From: Pseudofabraea citricarpa | Lineage: Eukaryota > Ascomycota > Leotiomycetes > Helotiales > Dermateaceae | Direction: 5' to 3' | Assembly (NCBI GenBank): GCA_029641185.1 | Contig: JAPWGK010000002.1 | Span: 310,001-374,000, forward strand | Length of the DNA: 64,000 nucleotides | Part shown: piece by piece, positions 1 through 10,747 of the stretch | Position numbering within the stretch: the first letter of the stretch is position 1 | Layout: each line of letters opens with the position of its first letter | Program-made: the position numbers and the translations under genes | The notes under the pieces: model-generated | The model's input: the letters and a program-made list of their open reading frames with translations, nothing else | What the model was told of the DNA's origin: nothing | Database searches by the model: none

Positions 1-3000
1 TTGTCGATCTGAGAAAGGTCCAGCTCATATGCACCAGTACCATTTGGTGCGCCAGTTCCTGCCTTCTCCACGAATGTGACCTTTCCTGTAATCACTTGAG
101 ATGTAATAAGCGGAACGGTAAGTCCTCCGATAAGCAGGTCATACTTTCCAGCTGCAGGACCTGTTGGAAAGTCCCAGTTATAGAGTGGCTTGGTTCCGTT
201 GTAAGAATACCAACTCAACCTATTGCCTCCACCACAAAGATACTCACGATCTCCCGAGCATGGAACATCACACTGGGAGTCGGGGAAGATTTGAGGCACA
301 CGACTTCTAGTGTAACCTCCACCTGGTGATGGGACTGAAGCAACTTGAATGTTTTGAGTATCACCACAGAAGCACTGAATTCCGTACTCGAGTCCGGCTG
401 CATTATATCCATACTCCTCGCATTTGCTAATGCAGTTGCCTACAGTCATATTGTCTCCGGACTCGAACTTGTATGGGAAGGTGTTAAGAATCTCGTTGGG
501 GTTCTCAACAGATGGAATGTTATCCTCGAGACATCCTGAATAGTTCCAATTGTCTGGAAGATCGCCTGTTTTAGGACCGGGTGCTTTGAAAACTTTAGGA
601 GTTCCGATAGAGTACATGGACAATCGGCCACCACCACCACAGTTCTCTTGAGGGTTTCCTCTGCACGGTGCATTACAATCTCCTTGGTTGGTTGCCAGGG
701 CTCCACCATTGTAGACATAGTTATCACAAAAGCACTGCACCTCGTACTCAGCACCAGCGATGGTGTATCCCATATCAGCGCAGGAATTGACACATACTTC
801 GAGTGTAAGTGTTTCGCTATCGGGCAATTGGTTGCTCAGGATACGACCATTAACCCCATCGACCCAGCATCCTTGAGATGTCCAATTTGACGGGAAAGTT
901 GTTGGAGTTGGTGCCGCGGAAGTTGTGGCCGATCCATCAGTGGCAGTTGTCGTAGCACTAGGGTCATTTGTAATCGTGCTGTTGAGTTGATAAATTGACA
1001 ACCTGTCACCAGCACCACAATACTCGAATTGGTCTCCAGGACAGAAAAAGGAGCAGTCGCTGGCAGGTACACGAGCAGATAACTTGGACAAAGTATTTCC
1101 ACAGAAGCATTCACGCCCATACTCAACACCGAAATAAGTAGAACCGGCACAACCCGATTGGCAGAATTCTAAAGTCATAGTGTCATCTGCAAATGCAGCT
1201 CCTGCCAAGGCTCGACCATTCTTGGTTTCCTTGTAACAACCAATATAGGCATAGTCTCCAATGAACGGCTCGATTGCCGGCGCTGTTTTGACAGGTTTGG
1301 CTGAAGATGTAGTGGAGCTTGAGGTACTAGATGACATTGTGCTCATCATACTGGTGGATGACAGTGTTGAACTCGAGCTTGAAGCTTTTGTAGAAGTGCT
1401 GGATACTGTACTGCTGGACTTGGTTGAGGTGGAAGAGCGAGAGCTGCTAGATGTACTTAAAGTGCTGCTGCTAGTGCTGGTTGGTTTTGATGTAGAGGAC
1501 GGAGAACTACTTGATGATTTTGATGTGCTCGTAGAAATACTGGAGGACATGGAAGTGCTAGGGCTTGATGCTGAAGAACTGCTTGAAGACTTGGAAGTGT
1601 TGGAAGAGGCTGAAGTACCTGACGACCTCGAAGTAGTAGATAGGTCTTTTGAAATTGAAGTCGAAGTAGTTGAAATTGAAGTCGAAGTAGTTGAAATTGA
1701 AGAAGTCGAAGTAGTTGAAATTGAAGAAGTCGAAGTAGTTGAAATTTTGGATGTGCTCGACGACTTAGAGCTGGTGCTGGATGAAGACATCGAGTTGCTT
1801 GAAGACGAAGACGTCCGTTGAGAAGAAGTGGAAGAAGTGGTAGAAGTGGTAGAAGCGATAGTTGATCTTGAAGATGATGAAGACGAAGATGATAGCTTAG
1901 AAGACGTGCTGGAAGAGACTGTCGAGCTTGAAGACGAAGATGATAGCTTGGAAGACGTGCTAGAAGAGACTGTCGAGCTTAAAGATGAAGACGAAGAAGT
2001 GGATAACTTCGAAGAGGTAGTACTTGAACTGCTGGATGATTTGGAAGAAGAGGTACTATCCGATTTCAAGCTCGTAGAAGTAGACGACTTCGAAGTGGTA
2101 CCTGAACTGCTGGATGACTTAGAAGAGGTGCTAGATGACGATGTCAAGCTCTTGGAAGTGCTTGATGTCATAGATGTGCTAGTAGCAGATTTTGAAGAAC
2201 TTGTTGAAGTGCTGGATAGCTTGGAAGAGCTGGTAGTCGTGGAGCTACTGCTAGATGGCTTAGAAGTGCTAGTCGAAGAACTAGATGATTTCGAAGAAGT
2301 GCTCGATTTTGAAGTACTACTTGAAGTTTTGGACGTGCTTGTCGAAGTGGTTGTGGAAGAAGTACGGCTCGAAGAGCTAGAAGAAGACTTTGAGGTAGTT
2401 GAGGATCTAGATGACGTTGAAGTGCTGCTAGATGATTTTGACGAGCTGCTGGAAGATGTCGAAGTGCTAGAGGACTTCGAAGTTGTGGTTGATAATTTTG
2501 ACGAGGACGATGTACTTGAGGTTGATTTAGAACTAGTAGAGGTTTTTGACGTAGAAGTTGTGCTAGAGCTGATCGTGGTGTAAGCAGGAAGGTTGACTGT
2601 GCGGTTGAAGTTGTACACATCGAGCCGTCCATTGCCGCCACAATATTCAGAAAGGTTGCCGTTACAAAGACTGTTGCATCCCGATAGTCCTTCTGGAGCA
2701 AGAGTACCACCATTGAGGATTGCATTCCCACACCCTGAATAGTTTAGTATATGAAGGAACTTTCAAATCTCAAGCACTTACAGCATTCTCCGCCATACTC
2801 GGTTCCAGCAAGCTTATAGCCTTGCTTGCGACAAGCAGAAGTACACAAGTCAACAGTCATATTAACCGAGCCACCAACAGTATCGACAGGAACCGGAAGA
2901 GTGCGACCTGTTGTCCCTTCGGTATAACATCCTGAAAATGCCCAGGAATCATTTCCAGGATTGGTTTGAGGACCAGTTGTGTTACTCCAGAACATATTCA

Positions 3001-3485
3001 ACCTATTGAGACCACCGCAAGGCTGAGTGGTATTACCAGAACATGGAGAGCTGCAATCGGCCACGGGAGCTTTTGCGGCCCCCGTGGCTATTTTCATGCC
3101 ACAAAAGCATTGCTCTGAGTATTCTGTACCTGCGTAAAGGTAGCCTTTGGACATGCAATAATTGATGCATGATTCGTCTGTCATGGCCACCTTGTCGTCA
3201 TAGCCTCCATCAGGTAAAGTGCGTCCAACGTCACTATAGCATGGGATTAGTAGAATAAAATACTTTCAAGGATCCAGTAATTACGTGTAGCATCCCAGAT
3301 CCGTCCAAGTCCCAGGCAGTTTATTAGGTACCGCCAATGGGGCCCGTTTTACCGGGTAAGATCTAGCATCAATGAAAGTTGCCTGTGGCCTGTCAATTCT
3401 ATGTGCTATATCGATATACCTGATCACTTACAGATGATAGCATCAACAGTGCTCCAAGAGCAGTGTGGAGAGTTCTTGGAGCCAT
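1..3485 (-). CDS. Secreted multi-WSC-domain protein with Ser/Thr-rich linker (3' end outside window)
   Basis: WSC domains are Cys-rich, carbohydrate-binding or wall-sensing modules. The start at 3485 opens a signal peptide (MAPRTLHTALGALLMLSS). Inferred exons are 3432-3485, 3285-3382, 2782-3233 and <1-2734, with GT-AG introns of 47-51 nt. Two WSC repeats come first (GCYTDVGRTLPDGG; GCYTEGTTGRTLP). A roughly 430-residue Ser/Thr-rich stretch (about 2580-1280) follows, likely O-glycosylated, then three more WSC repeats (GCYKETKNGRALA; GCWVDGVNGRILS; GCLEDNIPSVENP), each ending in the usual CGGGxRLSxY pattern. After the fifth repeat a non-WSC segment (DFPTGPAAGKYDLLIGG) runs off the left edge. 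No membrane segment is seen, but the C-terminus is missing, so wall sensor versus secreted binding protein or enzyme stays open. Confidence 0.85.
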
Positions 3486-4868
3486 GGCCGAGATTTCCCA
3501 AAAGGGATGTAAAAGAAGGTGAAGCAGTCAGACAGACAAATAAAGATTGGACTGTTTAGAAACGACCAGGAGAGAAAGAATGAAGTGAAGGAAGGGAGTG
3601 AGTGAGTGAGTGATGATGACTGCAATGGTGAGTATGAAGACGGAATTAATGAGAGTTATAAAGCTGAAGAGTCAGCGATTAAGGATAGCTGACCTTACCG
3701 AGCCTGGTAAAGAAGAAAAAAGGTAATGGAAACGAAGCGTTTAATGAGTAGTATTGCTGATAGCTCTTCAATGAAACAAGCCAAAATCACCATAATCACC
3801 ACTATCATGAAGCCATCGCTAAGAAAACCAGGCTAGGTCTCTCACCAAGTCTAGAATGTGTGCCAAAGAAACACTAGAATTTACTTGATTCAGCGGAGTT
3901 GCAAGGCGGGATAGTATGACAAGCGCCTGGTGCCATAAGGTTATTCCAGGAGTACAAACTAACTTGCTAAGGTCAATGGTAGCGTTCTTCTGCGGTATTT
4001 GCGCCACGAGGATGAAGCATGGGTTTGATGCTCAGCTGGAACTTTCAACCTCGCTAACATGATGCCCTGGGGTGGATTTTTCGATCGGAGTTATTCAATG
4101 CCTCGATCTTCGAGAACGTGCATCATAGACCCCGGTGCTTGCTGACAACACTTGCTATCTGTTGATGCCCCTAAGGCTTTTGACAGAGGGAAAGTCTTTC
4201 TTCCCAACTTCAGGAGGGTAGGTGGCTCTCAAACTCTCGGATATGTCTCCATCTCCCCCCTAAATTAGCTCCTAGCCCGTAACTAGTTTGCGGCTGGTGC
4301 CCGCAGGTTTGGTTCATAGTAATCCATCCGAATGCTTGGCCGTTGGTTTCGCCAAGATTGAGTTAGGAGATACCGCTGATAGTCTCCCTTCGATGACTTC
4401 CACAAGCGGCCATCTCTTCAAGAACGCTTGAGTTGGCTAACCGATTGCAGCTTTGGCATCAAAGACCAAACGCCTCAACTGATAGTGCGATGTGCCCCCA
4501 GCAATAGCATCCAAACTACCACGGCACAAGCACAGCCGGAGAATTATGAGATAGCAATGAGATTTGAGGCTGGTGTGGCGGATAGCTGACCTGTCAGCAA
4601 GTTTCGTAAAATTTAGACAGTCATGACAGACGGATGGAGGAGGAAGCACTTTGACGTTGGCACAGGGTCCAAAAACAGCTAGTCCATTCTGCGCTTAGTG
4701 TGTCTACCACGTGACTAATGCTATGGCCTCACTCTCATCTCATCTTCACCAACTGGCACTCACCACTCACCACTCACCCACTCACCACTCACCACTCACC
4801 ACCCCAATCTCACTTTCTTATCAAATGCTTGTTCGCAAGCAATATGGTTATACATCAATCGTGGACCT
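3486..4868. other. Intergenic, no gene recognised
   Basis: Upstream region of the WSC gene and downstream region of the oxidoreductase. Only short ORFs without recognisable content occur. A tandem array of a CACTCACC-type unit lies at about 4755-4805. Confidence 0.6.
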
Positions 4869-5858
4869 CTACTTCATTGTCAATACAAATTTGCCAGATC
4901 CGCGTTTATTCATAGCCTTGTCATACGCATCGGGCGCGTCGTCCAGCGACACCGAGGTCCATTCCCCTTCTGCAGCCGGTATCAGGAGTTCTTGCTCGAA
5001 CAAAGCAGACAAGGCGGTCATTTGTGTTGCCATCTCCTCCACAGAATACTTCAAGCTGTTGCATCCTATCAGCATCTTTTCTTCGCGATAAAACTGTGCC
5101 ATGTCAATTGTCAATTCTGCTGAGCCTGTCTGTGGCGCAGCAATGAAGCATAATCGCCCGCCTTGCGCCAGTCTTCCTACTGCGCTTTGCATCAGACCCG
5201 GCTGACCCACGGTGTCAATTATAACATCCACGCCTCTATTCTGAGTAAGTGTGGCCACAGTGTTCAACGCAGGATCTTTGGATGTATTGACATCATCCTT
5301 GTCATTTCGAGAAGCCCTCAGAACTTGGCACCCTTTGCTGTTTGCTAACTGAGCAGCGGCCGAGCCAACAGCACCTCCAGCACCGATCACAAGCACCGTA
5401 TCCGAGGACGAAGTATCCGCCTTGCGAAGTGTAAGTGATGCAGTTGTGAAAGGGACCCCGATACAAGCGGCCTGGGCGAATGAAAGGTTTGCAGGCTTGG
5501 GTGCCACAGCCTTCTCGTGGACGAGACAATATTCGGCGTGAAACCCATCGGTCGTAAAGGCATGAGTGAAGCCACTCGTGCCATATACTTCCTCGCCAAT
5601 GCGATCTCGTGGCCCTTCCACGATAATTCCCGCGAAGACTCGTCCTGGGATACGAGGAAAGGTGGTGAGTCTGAATGCTCCGCGTGCGTTCAAAATGTCG
5701 CTGGGATGGATCGCAGAAGCCCGAATTCGTACCAGGACATGATTTTGGATCAGTTCTGGCTTTGGAACCATCTCCAAGGACAGGACGGGTGCAGCACCAG
5801 CCTTCTCTTGCACAAGTCTGAGTGCCTTCATGGTGGTTTCGGGTTTAACTGTAGCCAT
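4869..5858 (-). CDS. MDR-superfamily NAD(P)-dependent oxidoreductase, quinone reductase/enoyl reductase type
   Basis: A single-exon 329-residue protein, the usual length for medium-chain dehydrogenase/reductases of the quinone oxidoreductase type. The N-terminal GroES-like half contains the conserved stretch RIRASAIHPSDILNARG. The Rossmann half has the nucleotide-binding motif VLVIGAGGAVGSAAAQLA near residues 155-172, and VDVIIDTVGQPG further on. The zinc-ligand pattern of alcohol dehydrogenases is absent, so a zinc-free NAD(P)H reductase acting on quinones or activated double bonds is likely; the substrate cannot be read. It is transcribed divergently from the MFS transporter at 6479, with about 620 bp between them. 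A shared promoter, possibly under the Zn2Cys6 regulator at 8535, is plausible inference. Confidence 0.85.
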   Translation of the reverse strand: MATVKPETTMKALRLVQEKAGAAPVLSLEMVPKPELIQNHVLVRIRASAIHPSDILNARGAFRLTTFPRIPGRVFAGIIVEGPRDRIGEEVYGTSGFTHAFTTDGFHAEYCLVHEKAVAPKPANLSFAQAACIGVPFTTASLTLRKADTSSSDTVLVIGAGGAVGSAAAQLANSKGCQVLRASRNDKDDVNTSKDPALNTVATLTQNRGVDVIIDTVGQPGLMQSAVGRLAQGGRLCFIAAPQTGSAELTIDMAQFYREEKMLIGCNSLKYSVEEMATQMTALSALFEQELLIPAAEGEWTSVSLDDAPDAYDKAMNKRGSGKFVLTMK

Positions 5859-6478
5859 GGCTGGGTAAGTACTTCAAGCTATGGCGCAGGCAGTTTGACA
5901 GCAACATCTTCACAGAACCGACTTATCAAGACTTTTTCTGCTGAGAAAAAAATGGTCTTCTGCACCAAGCTGATTAACAAGTCTTGGGCGGAGTGAGTCG
6001 CTCTACCTATATTAAGGCTGGCCTGCGGAGTAACGGGAAGCGGACTAGGGGTATTGCGGCTGACGGGTATTGCGGGATTCTGCTGACTGTATGACTGCGA
6101 GAGCGGTCCACACAACTTTGCTCTGCCATACATTGACAAACTAAGTCCTACAGGTGAGCCTTATCTATTCCGATTTCTTACGTTATGGTAGGACTTGGTG
6201 TCGATTCTATTTTTGTTCGTATAAAACGACCGGAAGTCCCTGTCAGCTCTTCTTCTCACCATTCTATTCACTTCCTCTTCAGCTTTCACCGCTAGGCGCG
6301 ACCGTCACCACCTTCTTTATTATCATGGTCAGTAATATTAAAGATCACACCTGGTATATTAACTTACAAATTGAAGAAACTCAACAGTAACTTTAAAGAT
6401 CATAATTGATCTGTTAATCCACTGAAGAGACCCTCAAATTTACTGAGATAGGGTGTTGCTGTTGCTTGCTCAACAGAA
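5859..6478. promoter_or_regulatory. Divergent intergenic region between oxidoreductase and MFS gene
   Basis: About 620 bp separate the two divergent starts and must hold both promoters. No specific site or TATA box could be assigned with confidence. Small frames here have no recognisable content. Confidence 0.35.
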
Positions 6479-6580
6479 ATGGCTTCAGGCACAATGGCTT
6501 CAGACATAATGGCCTTGGATATAATGGCCTTAAAAACTTTGGCCACATTGGCTTTCGATACTCTGGCTTTGGACACACCA
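6479..6580 (+). repeat. 15-bp tandem coding repeat at the MFS N-terminus
   Basis: Imperfect units of the form ATGGCYTYRGAYAYA repeat four times from 6479. A short unit and two further diverged 15-bp units follow. They encode the MASxxMALDIMAL leader. Confidence 0.75.
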
Positions 6581-8198
6581 CCGTTAGACGACTCACTCAC
6601 AGATACGGAATATCAGCCGTCGGCTGATTTTGACATGTTCGATCTGGAGCACCAGAATACATTACAGAACGGCATACCTTCAGATGCGTTAAGCTTGGTC
6701 CAGAGTCAGGCAAAGAAACCACAATCTTTCATTCGAGAATTACTTCTTGTTACTGTCCTTTGTATGGCTCAATTTACAACACAGGCTGGCTTGGGACAAA
6801 CAATATCATCACTTCATATCATCGGAAATAGTTTTGGAACAAGAAATCCTGGGCAACTTAGTTGGTTCGCGGCAGCTTATAGTCTGACTGTAGGGACTTT
6901 CATTCTTATAGCTGGACGCCTCGGAGATGTGTTTGGGCATAAGCGACTTCTCATTGCTGGCTTCTTTTGGTTTTCCCTGTGGTCACTTATCGCCGGCTTC
7001 AGTGCTTACTCAACAATGGTATTCTTCGATATTTGTCGAGCAATGCAAGGAATCGGCCCCGCCTTTTGCCTTCCAAATGCGATTGCGATTATCGGACGAA
7101 CATACCCACCTGGTCGGAGGAAAGAGATGATATTCAGCATATTTGGTGCTACTGCTCCTGTTGGAGCTGTCTTTGGAATGACATTTTCGGCCATCTTTGC
7201 CGAGTTTGCTTGGTGGCCCTGGGCCTTTTGGGTAATGGCAATATTCTGTCTGTTAATCGCCATTGCTGGGTGTTTTATTATTCCTCATTCTCCTATACCA
7301 CTACACGATAATTCAGCGAGCATATGGGAGCGGATCGATATTCTTGGGTCAATCTTAGGTGTGACTGGGTTGGTTTTGATCAACTTTGCCTGGAATCAAG
7401 GACCGGTTGCCGGGTGGAATATAACCTATGTTTACGTGCTCTTGATAATTGGCTTCCTTTTTGTAGGAGCTTTCGCGTTTGTGGAATCTCGCGCACGGTA
7501 TCCATTACTGCCTTCGGAGATTTTCAACTCACAAACCGGATTTGTACTGGCCTGTATCAGTCTTGGATGGGCAAGTTTTGGGATTTGGATGTACTACATC
7601 TGGCTGATTCTTCAGGACTTGAGAGACCTATCCCCTCTTCTCGCGAGTGGACAATTTGCTCCGGTAGCGATCAGTGGAGTCTGTGCTGCTCTTACCACAG
7701 GTGTTATCCTGAGCAAAGTGCCACCGAGTTCTGTGATGATGGTGGCTATGATGGCATTTTGTACTGGGAACATTCTGGTTGCAACTATGCCCGTTAACCA
7801 AATATACTGGGCACAAACTTTTCTCGCCATTATAATAACACCCTGGGGAATGTAAGTCTTCGTTACTCCGTATTGGCTTTCTGATCTAACTATTTAGGGA
7901 TATGTCTTTTCCAGCGGCAACAATCTTACTAAGTAACAAGATGCCCAAAGAACACCAAGGCCTTGCCGCTTCTCTTGTAAATACTGCCATTAATTATTCT
8001 ATTTCTATCGGTTTGGGCATCGCCGGAACAGTCGAAACCCAGGTATTCAACGGAGGTGAGACACGAGCCGACGTGCTGAGGGGGTTTCGTGGAGCTTTGT
8101 ATGTTGGAATCGGTCTAAGTGGCATGGGCATACTGATTGCTCTCCTATTTGGACTGGTAGAACGCAGAAATGCGATAACGGAGAAAACTCCCATGTAG
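6479..8198 (+). CDS. MFS transporter, DHA2-like (14-TMS drug:H+ antiporter type)
   Basis: Two exons, 6479-7851 and 7898-8198, joined across a 46-nt GTAAGT...TTTAG intron, encode 557 residues. After a hydrophilic leader of about 80 residues, the membrane domain carries MFS motif A (GRLGDVFGHKRL, about residues 146-157) and a motif-C-like GATAPVGAVFG in the fifth helix region. This matches fungal aminotriazole/azole-resistance-type exporters of the DHA2 class. It should sit in the plasma membrane and export a small hydrophobic compound; the substrate is unknown. The leader is built from a 15-bp DNA repeat giving four in-frame ATGs (6479, 6494, 6509, 6524), so the true start is uncertain. It lies between the divergent oxidoreductase and the Zn2Cys6 regulator, as in small metabolite or resistance clusters. 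Confidence 0.88.
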
Positions 8199-8534
8199 AT
8201 ATGTACATTTACTTAAATATAGAGGGCTAGAAAAGGTTTGGTTAGACAACTTTAATTTGACGACTTCAATGAATACAACATTTTACAGATTCATGCACTT
8301 CTGAATAAATCCTAAGCAAATATCAGCACTGAAGACAGGAAAACTTGCAGTTAGATGGCAATTAAATAGATAGGGGTTAATAAGCGACCCAGCTGTAGCA
8401 AGGTTTGCGCTAGCGGCGCAGGATCACGTTGCGCAACTCTTGGATTCTAGGCCTCGTCATCTCACCTTTCAAATTTAAAAGCATGCCTGTAAAACTTCTT
8501 GTAGACTCTCGACTTGGACGTGCTCTCGAGAAAC
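8199..8534. other. Short intergenic region
   Basis: 3' flank of the MFS gene and 5' flank of the regulator. No gene or RNA recognised. Confidence 0.5.
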
Positions 8535-10256
8535 ATGGCTGAAGACAGTCCAAACAAGCCATCACCTACGGGTATGCCGACGCGCCCGATACACATGCGA
8601 CAACGTGCTCGGAAAGCATGTATCCCATGTCGACAGCGCAAAAGAAAATGCGACTCACTCCTTCCTTGTACCATGTGTGCGCAGTATGGCTACGAGTGTC
8701 GATACAACGAGAAGCGTAGCCCCGCGACGGCCCATCAATCTGATGTTGGAATTGGAACCAGCGGGGATGGACAAGGATTGAATGCGCCGCAGCACGTGAG
8801 CAAGAGGCCAAAGACATCAGCAGCCTCGAAAGCGACAAGTGAAGGCCAGTCGAAAGACACGCCAGAAGTCGTCGTTGATCCGGGCATCTTGGACCCTTTC
8901 AAATCGAGGTACATGAGCCAGAATTCTGCCGTCGCTTTCCCGAGAACTCTCGGCCTGGATCTTGAATCGGCGAATCCTCCTCCGCTTCATTCCTTTGCTT
9001 GGAATTGTGGTATCAGGCCCGAGGAACCTGCTTCGACCCATATCAATCTCTCAGAACTTGTCTCGCTTGATGATTGTGTCCGTTACTCTGAAGTGTATTT
9101 CTCCACGGTGAATATTATCTTTGGGATCTTAGACCGCCAGCATTTTCTGCAGACATGCGAGTATTTCTGGAAAGGACCGATCCAAGATCTCGTGCTTGGT
9201 GCGGTGATTGGTGGTGTTATTGCTCTGGGGTCTTTTTTCTCTTTTCATCACGGCCATCCCCGAGAAGCGGAGATTGTGAGGCATGTAAAGAGTGTCCTCG
9301 AAGATCCTACTGTTAGTCGACGTCCATCAATTGATCAGATAAACGCATGGGTATTGAGGACGCTTTACCTTCGAGGAACGACAAGACCGCACATTGCTTG
9401 GCTTTCAAGCTGTATTGCAATGCACCTAGCTGAAGCCACAGGTCTGCATCACGAGGCACATTCAGTTTTATTGGCGACGGACAACAGCTGTGAGCTGGTC
9501 GAGAGTGAAACAGGTGAACATCAAGCTCGGAGGACGTTCTGGGTTGCTTGGTCACTGAACACAATCATGGCTTATGAATACGGTCGCTCGCGGAGGAATT
9601 TCGACAGCATCAGTTGCAAGCCAGTCATTCCAGTCGAAGGCGACTTTACAGCCCAACATATTCTATTAGCCAAGATCATACCAGGAGATAGCACAGATGC
9701 CGAGACACAGAGAGATGATTTACAAGACGGGTTGAGGAAGCTCCAGGATATTTCTGACGTCAAAGAATTTACATCTCTGACCAGAGCAGACATCTGTTTC
9801 TGCTTCTATCGGCGCCTTCGCTTGCTCAAACAGACGCTAGACAAGGAAACGATCCTCTGCATTCTTGAAATTGGCGACAAAGCGGTGGAGGCGTCGTACG
9901 AGTTTGCGCAGAAGAGCTGCCCATGGTGGAATATCTTGGGCACGCCATTCCAATACTTCTGTGTACTTTTGGCCCTCGATACGAGTGACAGCCTGCTCAA
10001 GGTGTCGTGGGTTCTCAAAAGATTGGAAGAGATCGTCCAGATCCTCAACACGCCCTTGGCTTTTGAAGCTCTGGATACAGCGAAAGTCCTCCTTCGGGAC
10101 TCAATGGCCAAGAAGAGACAAGAACTTTCGCTGTTGGAAGTTGCCGATGGTGCAAACATGCCAAACTTGGAGAGGGACATGGATATTAATTGGGATGCTT
10201 TACTGGATCCTTCTTATTCCGAGGTCCTAATGACTCAAGAATTTACTACATACTAA
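8535..10256 (+). CDS. Zn2Cys6 fungal-specific transcription factor
   Basis: A 573-residue intronless protein. The ATG at 8535 (MAEDSPNK) is chosen because the upstream frame extension has no ATG. The Gal4-type zinc cluster has perfect C-x2-C-x6-C-x5-C-x2-C-x6-C spacing (CIPCRQRKRKC...CTMCAQYGYEC), about residues 29-55, with basic residues inside and before it. The remainder resembles the fungal_trans middle homology region (HIAWLSSCIAMHLAEATGLH; RRTFWVAWSLNTIMAYEYGR). It should act in the nucleus as a pathway-specific regulator. Its place directly after the MFS transporter and near the oxidoreductase suggests it controls those genes, but no operator was identified. Confidence 0.92.
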   Translation: MAEDSPNKPSPTGMPTRPIHMRQRARKACIPCRQRKRKCDSLLPCTMCAQYGYECRYNEKRSPATAHQSDVGIGTSGDGQGLNAPQHVSKRPKTSAASKATSEGQSKDTPEVVVDPGILDPFKSRYMSQNSAVAFPRTLGLDLESANPPPLHSFAWNCGIRPEEPASTHINLSELVSLDDCVRYSEVYFSTVNIIFGILDRQHFLQTCEYFWKGPIQDLVLGAVIGGVIALGSFFSFHHGHPREAEIVRHVKSVLEDPTVSRRPSIDQINAWVLRTLYLRGTTRPHIAWLSSCIAMHLAEATGLHHEAHSVLLATDNSCELVESETGEHQARRTFWVAWSLNTIMAYEYGRSRRNFDSISCKPVIPVEGDFTAQHILLAKIIPGDSTDAETQRDDLQDGLRKLQDISDVKEFTSLTRADICFCFYRRLRLLKQTLDKETILCILEIGDKAVEASYEFAQKSCPWWNILGTPFQYFCVLLALDTSDSLLKVSWVLKRLEEIVQILNTPLAFEALDTAKVLLRDSMAKKRQELSLLEVADGANMPNLERDMDINWDALLDPSYSEVLMTQEFTTY

Positions 10257-10747
10257 CTTAGCCATTTCGAGCCGGATATATCTCCTCTTCTCGGCTCTAT
10301 ACCGCGGGTGATCATTATCAGTGATCCTATCGACTGCCCAGGCCACATTGTAGCCAACTCTTCTTTCGATACTATCCAATGAATTCAACTCTAAGTGACC
10401 AGTTCTTCCCTGGTACCAAGTTTTGGAAATCACAAGAATATATGGTCAAAGACCTTCCAATCTTATGGCAACATTACATTAATAATTATAATTATCGGAG
10501 AATCTTAATCATGGCGATCTCTCAAGTTGAGATTTTGTGGCCAGACTCATTCATTATATAGGTTTCTTCTTGGATTTGGGGGGAATATCGAACAACCCCA
10601 GAGGTTGTGATGTTTATCGAAAAACGATACATGATTCAGGTTCCGCCTCTTGCAGGAGATTATGGTCAGACCTTTTCAAGCTCATCAAGAAAAGCTTTGT
10701 TGGCGGTCTAGTGGCTATACGAAGAAATCATTAGGCCCAGACCCAAT
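10257..10747. other. Convergent intergenic region
   Basis: Lies between the 3' ends of the regulator (+) and the GH71 gene (-). Nothing recognisable apart from short spurious frames. Confidence 0.5.

Noticed and set aside
1261..2583. Plus-strand acidic ORFs (186 and 251 codons)
   Set aside because: Reverse shadow of the Ser/Thr-rich linker of the WSC gene; the minus-strand frame continues smoothly from WSC repeats on both sides.
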